In this document: positions 8,203 to 18,636 of the stretch, in pieces
Layout of the letters: the number at the start of each line of letters is the position of its first letter
How positions within the stretch are numbered: the stretch's first letter is position 1
Origin: Janthinobacterium sp. 344
GTDB taxonomy: Bacteria; Pseudomonadota; Gammaproteobacteria; Burkholderiales; Burkholderiaceae_D
Length of the DNA: 64,000 bases
Assembly (NCBI RefSeq): GCF_900112025.1
Contig: NZ_FOKL01000002.1
Coordinates: forward strand, 1-64,000
Reading direction: 5' to 3'
Translations under genes and position numbers: made by a program
Notes under the pieces: generated by a model
What the model was told of the DNA's origin: nothing
Database searches by the model: none
What the model saw: the letters and a program-made list of their open reading frames with translations, nothing else

Positions 8203-9149
8203 GCGGCCTGTCGCTGCCCACGCTGGCGGCGCTCATGACGGCCGGCGTGCTGCTCGACATGCTGCTGGGCGAGACGCGCCGCTGGCATCCGCTGGTGGGT
8301 TTTGGCCGCCTCGCCAGCGCGTTCGAGCGCCTGCTGAACCGGGGCCGTGGGCGTTTCCTGCGCGGCGCGCTGGCGTGGATGCTGGCCGTGCTGCCGATCA
8401 GCTATGCCGCCTGGTGGCTGTGCGGCCTGGCCGGCGCGGCCCTGCACGTCTTCCTGCTGTATCTGTGCCTCGGTTTGCGCAGCCTGCGCGACCACAACCA
8501 GCCGATCGCCGAAGCCCTGGCCATCGATGATCTGGACAACGCGCGCCTGCTGACGGCGCGCATCGTCAGCCGCGACACGGCCAACGCCGACGCGGCCAGC
8601 CTGGCCAAGGCCAGCACCGAATCCCTGCTGGAAAACGGCAACGACGCCGTCTTCGGCACCCTGTTCTGGTTTGCCGTGGCGGGCGGCCCCGGCGCCGTGC
8701 TGTTCCGCCTGGCCAATACGCTCGACGCCATGTGGGGCTACCGCACCGCGCGCTACGACTGGTTCGGCTGCTGCGCCGCGCGCATCGACGACGTATTGAA
8801 CTACCTGCCGGCGCGCCTGACGGCCCTGTCGTATGTCTTGCTGGGCAAGAGCATGGCGGATAAACAACGCGCCTGGCGGTGCTGGCGCAGTCAGGCGCCC
8901 CACTGGGGCAGCCCGAACGCCGGTCCCGTGATGGCCAGCGGCGCCGGCGCGCTGGGCCTGGCCCTGGGTGGCGACGCCGTCTACGACGGTGAGCTGGAAC
9001 AGCGTCCGCCGCTGGGCAGCGGGCGTCCGGCCGAAGCGCGCGACATCGACCGCGCCTGGCGCCTGGTGGCCGAAACGGCCGTGTTGTGGCTGATCTGGAT
9101 GGCGCTGCTGGCAGGCCTGTTTTATCTGCGGGAGACCTATCTTGCTTGA
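8196..9149 (+). CDS. cbiB: Adenosylcobinamide-phosphate synthase (CbiB/CobD type)
   Basis: CbiB attaches aminopropanol-phosphate to adenosylcobyric acid, forming adenosylcobinamide phosphate, in the inner membrane. The product from ATG 8196 is 317 residues with several hydrophobic helices. The N-terminal [18 protein letters not shown] matches the family's LDxxxGxPxxxxHPVxxxG pattern, and [20 protein letters not shown] is the conserved central region. The start overlaps cobU by 7 nt and the end overlaps cobD. Naming follows Salmonella; Pseudomonas calls this gene cobD. Confidence 0.92.
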   Translation: MLSGLSLPTLAALMTAGVLLDMLLGETRRWHPLVGFGRLASAFERLLNRGRGRFLRGALAWMLAVLPISYAAWWLCGLAGAALHVFLLYLCLGLRSLRDHNQPIAEALAIDDLDNARLLTARIVSRDTANADAASLAKASTESLLENGNDAVFGTLFWFAVAGGPGAVLFRLANTLDAMWGYRTARYDWFGCCAARIDDVLNYLPARLTALSYVLLGKSMADKQRAWRCWRSQAPHWGSPNAGPVMASGAGALGLALGGDAVYDGELEQRPPLGSGRPAEARDIDRAWRLVAETAVLWLIWMALLAGLFYLRETYLA

Positions 9150-10128
9150 ACATGGCGGCAACCTGCGCGACGCGGCGCGCGAATATGGCCGGCCCATCGC
9201 CGACTGGATCGACCTGTCGACGGGCATCAACCCGCACTGGTACCCAGCGCCAGCACCGGACGCCAACGCCTGGCACCGGCTGCCGGAGGCCGATCCCGCG
9301 CTGGCCGCTGCCGCCTGCGCCTACTACCACGCGCCAGCCATGCTGCCCGTGGCGGGCACGCAGGCGGCCATCCAGGCCTTGCCCCGCTTGCGCGCGCCAT
9401 CGCGCGTGGTGGTGGCCGCGCCCTCGTATGCGGAACACGCGCACCACTGGGGCCAGCACGGCCACCAGTTGCGGCAAGTGCCGTATGCACAGCTGGCCGA
9501 TGCCGTCGACCACTGCGACGTGCTGGTGATCTGCAATCCGAACAATCCCACCGGGGAGCGCATCGCGCCCGAACTGCTGCTGGCGTGGGCCGGCAAGCTG
9601 GCCAGGCGCGGCGGCTGGCTGGTGGTCGATGAAGCGTTTGGCGATACGGAAGCGCACGCCAGCCTCGGCCCCCATGCCGGCCAGCCGGGCCTGGTGGTGC
9701 TGCGCTCGGTGGGAAAATTCTTCGGCCTGGCGGGCCTGCGCCTGGGCTTTGTCGCCGCCCATCACGTGCTGCTGGCACAATTGGCCGACATGCTGGGCCC
9801 CTGGACCGTCAGCGGCCCCGCACAGCAGGCAGCCCTGGCCGCACTCGCCGACACCCGCTGGCAAGTGGCCATGCGCGAACGCCTGCGCGACGAAGGCGCG
9901 CGCCTGCGGCAACTGCTGGCAATCCACGGCATCGCCAGCAGCGGCACGGCGCTGTTCCAGTGGTGGCCGGAAGCGCGCGCCGACATTTTCTGGCGCCACA
10001 TGGCGGAAGCGGGCATCTGGGTGCGCCTGTTCCGCCACGCCGCCCACGGCATCCGCCTGGGCCTGCCCCCCGACGAACCCGCCTGGCTGCGCCTGCAGCA
10101 GGCCCTCACCACATGGAAACGCACATGA
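9142..10128 (+). CDS. cobD: L-threonine-O-3-phosphate decarboxylase, PLP-dependent
   Basis: This enzyme makes (R)-1-amino-2-propanol phosphate for the preceding CbiB. The 328-residue class I/II aminotransferase-like protein starts at TTG 9142, chosen because GGAGA lies 7 nt upstream and the product begins LEHGGN as family members do. [10 protein letters not shown] is the aminotransferase core motif. The PLP lysine is expected in [17 protein letters not shown]. It overlaps cbiB by 8 nt and btuF by 4 nt. In Pseudomonas nomenclature this is cobC. Confidence 0.92.
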   Translation: MLEHGGNLRDAAREYGRPIADWIDLSTGINPHWYPAPAPDANAWHRLPEADPALAAAACAYYHAPAMLPVAGTQAAIQALPRLRAPSRVVVAAPSYAEHAHHWGQHGHQLRQVPYAQLADAVDHCDVLVICNPNNPTGERIAPELLLAWAGKLARRGGWLVVDEAFGDTEAHASLGPHAGQPGLVVLRSVGKFFGLAGLRLGFVAAHHVLLAQLADMLGPWTVSGPAQQAALAALADTRWQVAMRERLRDEGARLRQLLAIHGIASSGTALFQWWPEARADIFWRHMAEAGIWVRLFRHAAHGIRLGLPPDEPAWLRLQQALTTWKRT

Positions 10129-11036
10129 AGACCCTGAACATATCGCTGCTGCTGGCCGGACTGATCTCGCTGCAGGCGCACGCCGCCATCAGTGTGCGCG
10201 ATGACGACGGCAATCTCGTTACCCTGCAAAAGCCGGCGCAGCGCATCCTGGCGCTGGCACCGCACATCACGGAACTGCTGTTCGCGGCCGGCGGCGGCGA
10301 GAAGATCGTCGGCGCCGTCAGTTACAGCGACTATCCGGAAGCGGCAAAAAAGATTCCGCAGGTGGGCGACAACCGCCAGTACGACATGGAACGCATCATC
10401 GCCATGAAGCCGGATCTGATCGTCGTCTGGATGCATGGCAGCGCCGAGCGCCAGATCGCCATGCTGCGCCAGTTGAAGGTGCCCATCTATCACAGCGAGC
10501 CGCGCAAGCTGGCCGACATCCCCAGCGGCATCGAGCGCCTGGGGCAGCTGATGGGAACGGACACCGTCGCGAAGCCGGCCGCCGCCCAGCTGCGCGCCAA
10601 GCTGGCCAGCCTGACGGCGCAGTACGCGCAGCGCCCGACCGTGCGCGTGTTTTACCAGGTGTGGGACAAGCCCTTGTATACCCTGAGCGGCGCGAGCATC
10701 ATCAGCGACTCGATGCGCGTGTGCGGCGGGCAGAACGTCTTTGCCGCGATGAAGGTGGTGGCGCCCGTCGTCACGCCGGAGGGCGTGCTGCAGGAAGACC
10801 CGGAAGTCATTTTCGGCACCAGCGAAAAGAGCGATCCGCGCAGCGAAGGCGGCCTGGCCATGTGGCGCGCCTTCCCGTCGATGACGGCGGTGCGCCGGAA
10901 TAATCTGTTCCGCCTGAATGGCGACCTGCTGAACCGCGCCGGCCCGCGCATGATCGAGGGCACGGCCGCCATGTGCGAACAGCTGGAAGTGGCGCGCCAG
11001 CGCCGCGGCTCTCCCGCAGCCAAGGCCGGGCAATGA
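10125..11036 (+). CDS. btuF: Periplasmic cobalamin-binding protein of the B12 ABC importer
   Basis: BtuF captures B12 in the periplasm and delivers it to BtuCD. The start at ATG 10125, overlapping the cobD stop (ATGA), gives 303 residues with a signal peptide ending LQAHA. The body has the class III binding-protein fold signatures: RILALAPHITELLFAAGGGEKIVG near residue 40 and MKPDLIVVW about 65 residues later. Because it lies directly with btuCD and corrinoid genes, B12 is a better call than a siderophore. Confidence 0.9.
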   Translation: MKTLNISLLLAGLISLQAHAAISVRDDDGNLVTLQKPAQRILALAPHITELLFAAGGGEKIVGAVSYSDYPEAAKKIPQVGDNRQYDMERIIAMKPDLIVVWMHGSAERQIAMLRQLKVPIYHSEPRKLADIPSGIERLGQLMGTDTVAKPAAAQLRAKLASLTAQYAQRPTVRVFYQVWDKPLYTLSGASIISDSMRVCGGQNVFAAMKVVAPVVTPEGVLQEDPEVIFGTSEKSDPRSEGGLAMWRAFPSMTAVRRNNLFRLNGDLLNRAGPRMIEGTAAMCEQLEVARQRRGSPAAKAGQ

Positions 11037-11851
11037 GTCACGCGGCGAGTCACTACGAGCGCATCGCCTGCCTGTCGACGGAGGCGGTGGAAACCCTGTA
11101 TGCGCTGGGCGCCGAAGACCTCATCACGGGGATCTCCGGCTTCACCGTGCGGCCATCGCGCGCGCGCGCGGAAAAAACCAGGATCAGCGGCTTTTCATCC
11201 GCGAACCTGGAACGCATCCTGGCCGTGAAACCGGACCTGGTGATCGGCTTTTGCGACATGCAGGCCGATATCTGCCGCGACCTGGTCAAAGCGGGCGTCG
11301 AAGTGCACCAGTTCAACCAGCGCACGGTGGGCGGCATCCTGCGCATGATCGCCGTGCTGGCCGCCCTGGTGCAGCGCGAGGCAGAAGGCCGCGCGCTGAT
11401 CGCCAGCCTGCGCGCCGATCTCGCCGCCGCGCAGGACCGCGCCGCTGCCTGGACGCGCAAGCCGGTGGTGTATTTTGAGGAATGGAACGAACCCCTGATG
11501 AGCGGCATCGGCTGGGCGGCGGAGCTGATCGGCATCGCCGGCGGCGCCGACGCCTTCCCGGAACTGTCCATGCAGCCGGGCGCGAAGGAGCGCATCATCG
11601 CCGATCCGCACGACGTGGTGGCGCGCGCGCCCGACATCATCATCGCCAGCTGGTGCGGCAAGAAATTCCAGCCCGCGCAACTGGCGGCGCGCCCTGGCTG
11701 GGAATCGATACCGGCCGTAAAAAACCAGATGTTGTTCGAGATCAAGTCGCCCGATATCCTCTCGCCAGGCCCTGCCGCCATCACACATGGCCTGCGCCAG
11801 ATCAGCGACATCATCGCGCAATGGCAGCATCAGCAGGAGCAAGCAACATGA
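11033..11851 (+). CDS. Second BtuF-like (TroA-type) protein without a signal peptide
   Basis: The 272-residue product belongs to the same COG0614-type fold as the preceding Btu[28 protein letters not shown] at the N-terminus and [12 protein letters not shown] thereafter. Sequence beginning [15 protein letters not shown] has no hydrophobic leader, and no in-frame upstream start adds one, so the protein is predicted cytoplasmic. The start overlaps the btuF stop (ATGA) and the end overlaps cobQ (ATGA), so it is made with the corrinoid enzymes. It may bind corrinoids inside the cell, but its function is not established. Close family members are usually just called cobalamin-binding protein. Confidence 0.75.
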   Translation: MSHAASHYERIACLSTEAVETLYALGAEDLITGISGFTVRPSRARAEKTRISGFSSANLERILAVKPDLVIGFCDMQADICRDLVKAGVEVHQFNQRTVGGILRMIAVLAALVQREAEGRALIASLRADLAAAQDRAAAWTRKPVVYFEEWNEPLMSGIGWAAELIGIAGGADAFPELSMQPGAKERIIADPHDVVARAPDIIIASWCGKKFQPAQLAARPGWESIPAVKNQMLFEIKSPDILSPGPAAITHGLRQISDIIAQWQHQQEQAT

Positions 11852-13311
11852 AGACGCCCTTCCCCGCCCTGATGGTACAGGGCACGACGTCCGACGCCGG
11901 CAAGAGCACCGTCGTCGCGGCCCTGTGCCGCCTGCTGAAACGGCGCGGCGTGACGGTGGCGCCGTTCAAGCCGCAAAACATGGCCTTGAATAGCGCCGTG
12001 ACGAGCGACGGCGGCGAGATCGGCCGCGCCCAGGCCCTGCAGGCGCTGGCCTGCGGCATCGCGCCGCATACGGACATGAACCCGGTGCTCCTGAAACCGT
12101 CGTCGAACACGGGTGCGCAAGTCATCATCCACGGCAAGGTGCGCGCCGAGATGGATGCGCGCGACTACCAGCACTATAAAACCGTCGCCATGGGCGCCGT
12201 GCTGGAGTCGTACGCGCGACTGCGCCAGCAGTACGATGCCGTCGTCGTCGAAGGCGCGGGCAGCCCGGCGGAAGTGAACCTGCGCGCGCGCGACATCGCC
12301 AACATGGGCTTTGCGGAAGCCGTCGACTGCCCCGTGATCCTGGTGGCCGACATCGACCGGGGCGGCGTCTTCGCGCACATCATCGGCACGCTGGCGTGTT
12401 TGTCCGACAGCGAACGGGCACGCATCATCGGCTTTGTCATCAACCGCTTCCGCGGCGATATCTCGCTGCTTCAACCGGGCATCGAGTGGCTGGAACAGCA
12501 GACGGGCAAGCCCGTGCTGGCCGTGCTGCCGTATCTGCAAGGCCTGTTCCTCGACGCGGAGGACGCCGTCGAGGCGACGCAGGCCGAACGGGGCGCCTTC
12601 AAGGTGGTGGTGCCGCAACTGCCGCGCATCAGCAACCACACGGATGTCGACGCCCTGCGCGCGCATCCCGACATCGACCTGCAATTCGTCCGGCAGGGGC
12701 AGCCGATTCCGCCTGCCGACCTGGTGATCCTGCCCGGCAGCAAGAACACGCGCGGCGACCTGGCCTGGCTGCAGCAGCAGGGCTGGCCCGCCTACCTGGC
12801 AAAACACTTGCGCTATGGCGGCAAGGTGATCGGCATCTGCGGCGGCTTCCAGATGCTGGGGCAGTCCGTGCACGATCCGCTGGGCGTGGAAGGCGCGGCG
12901 GGAGAGTCTGTCGCACTGGGCCTGCTCGACATGCACACGCAGCTGACGGCGGAAAAAACGCTGGAGCAGGTGGCGGGACACTGCGCGTTCGCCGGCGCGG
13001 ACAATGCCGCCGTGGCCGGTTATGAAATCCACATGGGCGTGTCGCATGGCGCGGCCTTGCGGCAGCCGGCCTTCGTCATCGCGGGCCGGCCGGAAGGGGC
13101 CGTGTCGCCTGACGGGCAGATTCTGGGCAGCTATCTGCACGGCCTGTTCGACACGCCCGCGGCCTGCGCGGCGCTGCTGCGCTGGGCTGGACTGGCCTCG
13201 CAGCACACGGTCGACACCAGCGCCCTGCGCGAGGCGAGCCTGGAGCGCATTGCCGATGCGGCCCTGCCATTGCTGCAGGCGCTGGAGGCGCTGGACGGCC
13301 TGGGACGCTGA
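11848..13311 (+). CDS. cobQ: Cobyric acid synthase (glutamine-hydrolysing)
   Basis: CobQ/CbiP amidates four side chains of adenosylcobyrinic a,c-diamide. The 487-residue product from ATG 11848 starts with [20 protein letters not shown], a dethiobiotin-synthetase-like P-loop domain. A glutamine amidotransferase domain with the nucleophile Cys in [11 protein letters not shown] (around residue 330) and catalytic His in SYLHGLFD follows. The start overlaps the previous gene (ATGA). No enzymes making the corrin ring or the a,c-diamide are in this window, so the substrate must come from elsewhere in the genome or from outside. Confidence 0.93.
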   Translation: MKTPFPALMVQGTTSDAGKSTVVAALCRLLKRRGVTVAPFKPQNMALNSAVTSDGGEIGRAQALQALACGIAPHTDMNPVLLKPSSNTGAQVIIHGKVRAEMDARDYQHYKTVAMGAVLESYARLRQQYDAVVVEGAGSPAEVNLRARDIANMGFAEAVDCPVILVADIDRGGVFAHIIGTLACLSDSERARIIGFVINRFRGDISLLQPGIEWLEQQTGKPVLAVLPYLQGLFLDAEDAVEATQAERGAFKVVVPQLPRISNHTDVDALRAHPDIDLQFVRQGQPIPPADLVILPGSKNTRGDLAWLQQQGWPAYLAKHLRYGGKVIGICGGFQMLGQSVHDPLGVEGAAGESVALGLLDMHTQLTAEKTLEQVAGHCAFAGADNAAVAGYEIHMGVSHGAALRQPAFVIAGRPEGAVSPDGQILGSYLHGLFDTPAACAALLRWAGLASQHTVDTSALREASLERIADAALPLLQALEALDGLGR

Positions 13312-13338
13312 TCGACATTTCCTTGTTGCAACAATGGA

Positions 13339-13361
13339 GCGCTGCGGCGGCGACGCAGCGC
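13339..13361 (+). terminator. Hairpin after cobQ, weak terminator
   Basis: GCGCTGCG (13339-13346) pairs with CGCAGCGC (13354-13361) across a 7-nt loop, followed by CCTATTTA. The T-tract is poor, so termination here is uncertain, but it marks the end of the corrinoid operon. Confidence 0.4.
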
Positions 13362-13425
13362 GCCTATTTATGTGACAATTGCTGGCATACCACAGGCGCA
13401 GCATCCCTTACCAGGCCCCGCATCC

Positions 13426-14898
13426 ATGACCAGTTCCCCGATTAAAAGCTACCTTCCCTGGGTGGTCGCCACCGCCCTGTTCATGGAGCAACTCGACTCC
13501 ACCATCGTCAACACCGCCATTCCCGCCATGGCCGCCAGCCTGAATGTGACGCCGCTGAGCCTGAAGGCGGTCGTCACCAGCTATATTTTGAGCCTGGCCG
13601 TGTGCATTCCCATCAGCGGCTGGATGGCCGACCGCTTCGGCACGCGGCGCGTGTTTTCCGCCGCCGTCGCCATCTTCACCATCGCTTCGATCCTGTGCGG
13701 CCTGTCCGTCAATTCGCCGATGCTGGTGGCGGCGCGGCTGCTGCAAGGGGTGGGCGCGGCCATGATGATGCCGGTAGGCAGGCTGACCATTATCCGCACC
13801 TTTCCCAAGTCACAATTGCTGGCGGCCATGAATTTCGTCATCATCCCGGCCCTGATCGGCCCGCTGCTGGGACCCACGGTGGGCGGGCTGATCGTGCACT
13901 GGCTGTCGTGGCGCGAGATTTTCTTCGTCAACGTGCCCGTCGGCCTGGTGGCGCTGTACCTGGCGCACCGCTACATGCCCGATTATTACGGCGACAAGCC
14001 GCGTCCGCTGGACCTGATCGGCCTGGTGCTGTTCGGCACGGGCATCGCCCTGCTGTCGTGGCTGCTGGAAATCTTTGGCGAGCACCGCATCGACCCCACC
14101 TCGTTTGCCGTGCTGCTGTTCATTTCCATCAGCCTGCTGGCCGCGTATGCCTGGCATTCGAGCGAAGTGCTGCATCCGCTGCTGCGCCTGACCCTGTTCA
14201 AGATCCGCACCTTCCGCGTCTCCGTGGTGGGCGGCTTCGTCACGCGCCTGGGCGTGGGCGGCCTGCCCTTCCTGTTGCCGCTGCTGTACCAGCTGGGCCT
14301 GGGCTTGCCCGCGTGGCAGTCGGGCTTGCTGATGATGCCGTCGGCGGCCGCCGCCATGGGCATGAAATTCATTTCCGCGCGCGTGCTGGCCCGCTTCGGC
14401 TACCGCCAGGTACTCATCGTCAACACGGTGCTGATCGGCGTGACCATCGCCATGTTTTCGCTGGTGAACGTGGGCACGCCGCTGTACGTGATCGTCGCCA
14501 TCAGCCTGTGCATGGGCTTTTTCAATTCGCTGCAGTTTTCCAGCATGAACACCATCGCCTACGCCGATGTCGATAACAGCGATTCGAGCATGGCCAGCAC
14601 CATCGCCAGCTCGATGCAGCAACTATCGATGAGCTTTGGCCTGGCCTTCGGCTCGCTGATCACGGGCTGGTACCTGGGCGACATGCCGCAGTCGGACCGC
14701 GCCATGCTCAGCACGGCCTTGCACCACGCCTTTTTGACCCTGGCGGCGTTGACGATCCTGTCGTCGCTGACCTTCTGGACCTTGCGCCGCGACGATGGCG
14801 AAAGCATCAGCAAGGGCACGGACAGCGATGCGGAAGACGCGCCCGACGTCAAGGCCCAGGCCGTTGTACAGACGGAAGTGCAAACCACGAAAGGCTGA
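13426..14898 (+). CDS. MFS drug-efflux transporter, DHA2 (EmrB/QacA) type
   Basis: This inner-membrane protein of 490 residues (from ATG 13426) carries the DHA2 hallmark LDSTIVNTAIPAM in helix 1 and the MFS motif A-like GWMADRFGTRRVF between helices 2 and 3. LLQGVGAAMMMPVGRLTI and the PAL/GPTVGG (LIGPLLGPTVGGLIV) motif C region also fit. About 14 hydrophobic segments are expected. An ATG at 13372 would add 18 unlikely residues. It is separated from cobQ by a hairpin and followed by its own terminator, so it looks monocistronic. Substrate unknown; a B12 connection is not supported. Confidence 0.85.
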   Translation: MTSSPIKSYLPWVVATALFMEQLDSTIVNTAIPAMAASLNVTPLSLKAVVTSYILSLAVCIPISGWMADRFGTRRVFSAAVAIFTIASILCGLSVNSPMLVAARLLQGVGAAMMMPVGRLTIIRTFPKSQLLAAMNFVIIPALIGPLLGPTVGGLIVHWLSWREIFFVNVPVGLVALYLAHRYMPDYYGDKPRPLDLIGLVLFGTGIALLSWLLEIFGEHRIDPTSFAVLLFISISLLAAYAWHSSEVLHPLLRLTLFKIRTFRVSVVGGFVTRLGVGGLPFLLPLLYQLGLGLPAWQSGLLMMPSAAAAMGMKFISARVLARFGYRQVLIVNTVLIGVTIAMFSLVNVGTPLYVIVAISLCMGFFNSLQFSSMNTIAYADVDNSDSSMASTIASSMQQLSMSFGLAFGSLITGWYLGDMPQSDRAMLSTALHHAFLTLAALTILSSLTFWTLRRDDGESISKGTDSDAEDAPDVKAQAVVQTEVQTTKG

Positions 14899-14914
14899 GC
14901 CACGTCAAGCTGGC

Positions 14915-14935
14915 CGCCAGCACCGCTGGCGTTTT
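14915..14935 (+). terminator. Rho-independent terminator of the MFS gene
   Basis: CGCCAGC (14915-14921), loop ACC, GCTGGCG (14925-14931), then TTTT. It lies 17 bp after the stop codon of the MFS transporter and before pilC. Confidence 0.7.
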
Positions 14936-14971
14936 CGCCTGCCGCTGCTACCGTGACGGCAGGAGGCGCAC

Positions 14972-16168
14972 ATGGCGGCCGAACGGCAGTTTGCATGGAA
15001 GGGCACGGACCGCCATGGCCAGGCCGTGGATGGCATCTTGCGCGCGGTGGACGCCCGTGCCGCCAGGCTCGCGCTGCGGCGCCAGGGCATCCTGGCCAGC
15101 AGGCTCAAGGCCGCGCGCGCCGCGCCAGGCAAGGCCATCACGCGCAAGGATATCGCCCTGTTTACGCGCCAGCTGTCGACCATGATGGCGGCCGGCGTGC
15201 CGCTGCTGCACGCCTTCGACATCGCCGGCAAGGGCCATGCCAAGCCCGCCGTCACCGACCTCATGCGCGAGCTGCGCCACGCGATCGAAGCGGGCAGCAG
15301 CCTGCAGCAGGCATTCCGCCAGTTTCCCCGGCTGTTTGACGACCTGTATTGCAACCTGCTGGCGGCCGGCGAACAGGCGGGCATCGTGCAGGAATTGCTG
15401 GCGCGCCTGGCCACGCACCAGGAAAAAGCCATCGCCCTGCGGCGGCAGGTGCGCGGCGCGCTGATGTATCCGCTGGCCATCGTGCTCGTCGCCATCATCG
15501 TCACGGCCATCATCATGAGCGTGGTCGTGCCCGCCTTCCGCCAGGTTTTCGACAGCTTCGGCGCGCCATTGCCCCTGCCCACCCTGGTGGTCATGGGCTT
15601 GTCCGCCTTGCTCGTGCGCTACTGGCTGGCCCTGCTGGCGGCGCTGGCACTGGCCTGCGTGCTGCTGTGCCTGGCCTGGCGCCGCTGGCCCGCCTTGCGC
15701 CGGCACGCGCAAGTGCAGGCGCTGCGCCTGCCCCTGGTCGGCCCGCTCTTACGCAAGGCGGCGATCGCCCGCTGGACACGCACCCTGGCCGCCATGTTCG
15801 CCGCCGGCGTGCCGCTGCTGGACTCGCTCAAGCTGGTGGGCGCCGCCGCCGGCCACCCGCTGTACCAGGAAGCGACGGCGCGCATCGACCGCGACATCCG
15901 CGCTGGCGGCAGCCTGGCCCTGGCCATGGAACGTAGCGGCGTGTTTCCCCCGCTGCTGACGCAGCTGGCCCTGATCGGCGAAGAATCGGGCGCGCTCGAC
16001 GCCATGCTGTCGCGCGCGGCCGACATCATCGAAGCGGAGATCGAAGCCACCGTTGCCATCCTCACCACGCTGCTGGAACCGGCGCTGATGGTGGTGCTGG
16101 GCGTGCTCGTGGGCTCCCTCGTCATCGCCCTGTATTTGCCGATTTTCAAGCTCGGCGCCGTGATTTGA
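14972..16168 (+). CDS. pilC: Type IV pilus inner-membrane platform protein
   Basis: PilC (GspF family) forms the inner-membrane platform on which the PilB ATPase acts during pilus assembly. AGGAGG lies 6-7 nt before ATG 14972. The 398-residue product begins with FAWKGTDRHGQAVDGILRA, typical of PilC/GspF. It has two repeated T2SF domains, each starting with a FTRQLSTMMAAGVPLL-like segment (residues about 60 and 275), with hydrophobic helices between and a C-terminal helix. pilD follows, but pilB, usually immediately upstream in related genomes, is not here. Confidence 0.92.
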   Translation: MAAERQFAWKGTDRHGQAVDGILRAVDARAARLALRRQGILASRLKAARAAPGKAITRKDIALFTRQLSTMMAAGVPLLHAFDIAGKGHAKPAVTDLMRELRHAIEAGSSLQQAFRQFPRLFDDLYCNLLAAGEQAGIVQELLARLATHQEKAIALRRQVRGALMYPLAIVLVAIIVTAIIMSVVVPAFRQVFDSFGAPLPLPTLVVMGLSALLVRYWLALLAALALACVLLCLAWRRWPALRRHAQVQALRLPLVGPLLRKAAIARWTRTLAAMFAAGVPLLDSLKLVGAAAGHPLYQEATARIDRDIRAGGSLALAMERSGVFPPLLTQLALIGEESGALDAMLSRAADIIEAEIEATVAILTTLLEPALMVVLGVLVGSLVIALYLPIFKLGAVI

Positions 16169-16267
16169 CAGATCGCCCTGCGCAAAACGTCCCCATGCGC
16201 CGGCAGATGTTTTACACTGCGGCAGTGCCAGGCAATGTTTGCGCGGCAACACTCATCCAAGTCCACC

Positions 16268-17137
16268 ATGCTGCAAGATACCCTGCTGTTCGCCGCGCCC
16301 GGCAATCTGCCCGTCGCCCTCGTCGCCGCCCTGTTCGGCCTGATCGTCGGCAGCTTCCTGAACGTGGTGATCCACCGCGTGCCGAAAATGATGCAACGCG
16401 AGTCCGACAATTACGTGGCGGAGGAAAGCGGCCTGCCGCTGCCGCACACGGACCGCTACAACCTGATGCTGCCGCACTCGAACTGCACCGCCTGCGGCCA
16501 CCGCATCACGGCCATGGAAAATATTCCCGTCATCAGCTATCTGCTGCTGCGCGGCAAGTGCAGCGCGTGCCAGGCGCCCATCTCGGTGCGCTATCCGCTG
16601 GTGGAATTGCTGACGGGTGCGCTGTCTGCCGTCCTGATCTGGCATTTCGGCAGCGGCTGGACGGGCCTGGCCACGCTGGTATTTGCCTATTTGCTGATCG
16701 CCATGACCTTCATCGATGCCGATACGCAAATGCTGCCCGACGACCTCACCTTTCCCCTGCTGTGGGCCGGCCTGCTGGTCAATATCAACGGCACCTTCGT
16801 GCCCCTGCAAGACGCCGTCATCGGCGCGGCCGCCGGTTATCTTGCCCTGTGGAGCGTGTACTGGGCCTTCAAGCTGGCGACAGGCAAGGAGGGAATGGGC
16901 TATGGTGACTTCAAATTGCTGGCGGCGCTCGGTGCGTGGCTGGGCTGGACCATGTTGCCGACGATCATATTGGTGTCGTCGCTGGTGGGCGCCGTGGTCG
17001 GCATCGGCCTGATCGTCTTCGCCAGGCGCGGGCGCGACAAGCCCATCCCCTTCGGTCCCTACCTGGCCGCGGCGGGTCTCATCGCCCTAGTGTACCGCAC
17101 GCCCCTGTCGCAGCTGACGCTGGGCCTGGCCGGCTGA
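16268..17137 (+). CDS. pilD: Type IV prepilin leader peptidase / N-methyltransferase
   Basis: PilD cleaves and N-methylates type IV prepilins at the inner membrane. From ATG 16268 the protein is 289 residues. It contains the [17 protein letters not shown] start, the two CxxC zinc-binding pairs (CTACGH and CSACQAP), and the two aspartyl protease motifs ([11 protein letters not shown] and [18 protein letters not shown]). All catalytic elements look intact. It is 99 bp after pilC and 10 bp before coaE. Confidence 0.95.
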   Translation: MLQDTLLFAAPGNLPVALVAALFGLIVGSFLNVVIHRVPKMMQRESDNYVAEESGLPLPHTDRYNLMLPHSNCTACGHRITAMENIPVISYLLLRGKCSACQAPISVRYPLVELLTGALSAVLIWHFGSGWTGLATLVFAYLLIAMTFIDADTQMLPDDLTFPLLWAGLLVNINGTFVPLQDAVIGAAAGYLALWSVYWAFKLATGKEGMGYGDFKLLAALGAWLGWTMLPTIILVSSLVGAVVGIGLIVFARRGRDKPIPFGPYLAAAGLIALVYRTPLSQLTLGLAG

Positions 17138-17147
17138 CCTGCCCCTT

Positions 17148-17807
17148 ATGGATCAACACATGCAAATACAAAACGCCCCCTATTTCAGCGTGGGACTCAC
17201 CGGCGGCATCGGTTGCGGCAAGAGCACCGTGGCCGACCTGTTCGCCGCGCGCGGCGCCTCCATCGTCGATACCGACCAGATCGCCCACAGCCTGACGGCG
17301 CCGAACGGCGCGGCCATGCCGGCACTGGTGGCGGCATTTGGCGCCGACTACGCCGATGCGCGCGGCGCCCTCGACCGCACCAAAATGCGCAACCTCGTGT
17401 TTGCCGACGCCGCCGCCAAGGCGAAACTGGAAGCCATCCTGCACCCGCGCATCCGCCAGGCCACCCTGACGGCGGCCGCCGAAGCGACGGGCAGCTACGT
17501 GATCTTTGCCGTGCCCCTGCTGGTCGAATCGGGCGGCTGGGTGGAGCGGGTCGACCGGGTGCTGGTCATCGATTGCCTGGAAAGCTTGCAGGTCGCACGC
17601 GTGATGGCGCGCAATGGCTTATCGGAAGAACAAGTCAAGGCCATCATGGCGACGCAGGCCACGCGCGCCATGCGCCTGGCGGCGGCGGACGATGTGATCG
17701 ACAATAATGGCGATTTGGCCGCCCTGGAACCGCAGATTGCCCAGTTGCACGATTTATATCTGGCATTTTCAAAAAGAATGGCCGGAATCGGGTCGCAACG
17801 TTTGTAA
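17148..17807 (+). CDS. coaE: Dephospho-CoA kinase
   Basis: CoaE catalyses the last step of coenzyme A synthesis. The 219-residue product has [18 protein letters not shown], the P-loop, near the N-terminus and VDTDQIAH following it. Two in-frame ATGs (17148 and 17160) precede the P-loop and neither has a good ribosome-binding site, so the start is uncertain by four codons. Placement between pilD and zapD is the standard betaproteobacterial order. Confidence 0.93.
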   Translation: MDQHMQIQNAPYFSVGLTGGIGCGKSTVADLFAARGASIVDTDQIAHSLTAPNGAAMPALVAAFGADYADARGALDRTKMRNLVFADAAAKAKLEAILHPRIRQATLTAAAEATGSYVIFAVPLLVESGGWVERVDRVLVIDCLESLQVARVMARNGLSEEQVKAIMATQATRAMRLAAADDVIDNNGDLAALEPQIAQLHDLYLAFSKRMAGIGSQRL

Positions 17808-17869
17808 TTTGTCGACGCTTGGTTCAAAATCACGGGATTGTTTGCAGGTCCTTACTTAAGGGAATTATT

Positions 17870-18625
17870 TTGATTGTCTACGAATACCCTTTCAACGAAC
17901 GCATACGGACCTTGTTGCGGCTGGAAGACCTGTACGACAAATTCAAGTTCTTCATCCAGCAAGAGCATGCAATGCAGCACCACGTTGCCTTGGCAACCAT
18001 TTTCGACATGCTCGAAGTGGCCGGCCGCGCCGACCTGAAGTCCGACCTGCTGCAGGAACTCGAGCGCCAGCGCCAAAGCCTGCTAGGCTACCGCAGCAAT
18101 CCGAACGTGGAACCGGAAACCCTGGACGCCATCCTTGGCGAACTCGACAGTGTTAGCGGCGCCCTGGTGGCGGCGCAAGGCAAGACGGGGCAGAATATCC
18201 GCGACAATGAATGGCTGATGAGTATTCGCGGCCGCACCATCATCCCGGGCGGCGCCTGCGAATTCGACCTGCCCTCGTATTTTGCCTGGCAAAAACGCAG
18301 CTCGGAACAGCGCCTGGCCGATATCCACGCCTGGTTTGCCCCGCTGGCGCCCCTGTTCGATGCGCTGGCCCTCGTCTTGCGCCTGCTGCGCGATTCCGGC
18401 GGACCCGTTAAACTGATCGCCAACGGCGGCAGCTACCAGCAAATGCTGCAAGGCAAGGTCTACCAGATGCTGCGCCTGAGCCTGGATGAAAGCAGCGGCG
18501 CCATCCCGGAAATTTCCGCCAATAAATATATGCTGTGGGTACGCTTCACGACCCAGGGCGGCGATTTGAAACCCAAGCCGCTGGAAGAAGATGTGCCATT
18601 CGAGCTCACGCTCTGTAATTTTTAA
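17870..18625 (+). CDS. zapD: Cell division protein ZapD
   Basis: ZapD crosslinks FtsZ filaments at the division ring. The 251-residue product has [17 protein letters not shown] at its N-terminus, the typical family start, and the conserved [14 protein letters not shown] region. I chose TTG 17870 because AAGGGA lies 7 nt upstream and the product then begins as family members do; an ATG at 17819 would add 17 poorly conserved residues. It is followed at 11 nt by yacG. Confidence 0.9.
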   Translation: MIVYEYPFNERIRTLLRLEDLYDKFKFFIQQEHAMQHHVALATIFDMLEVAGRADLKSDLLQELERQRQSLLGYRSNPNVEPETLDAILGELDSVSGALVAAQGKTGQNIRDNEWLMSIRGRTIIPGGACEFDLPSYFAWQKRSSEQRLADIHAWFAPLAPLFDALALVLRLLRDSGGPVKLIANGGSYQQMLQGKVYQMLRLSLDESSGAIPEISANKYMLWVRFTTQGGDLKPKPLEEDVPFELTLCNF

Positions 18626-18636
18626 CTGTAATTACC

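Noticed and set aside
13426-14898. MFS exporter as a cobalamin or cobalt transporter
   Set aside because: It is of DHA2 drug-efflux type, separated from cobQ by a hairpin, with no riboswitch of its own.
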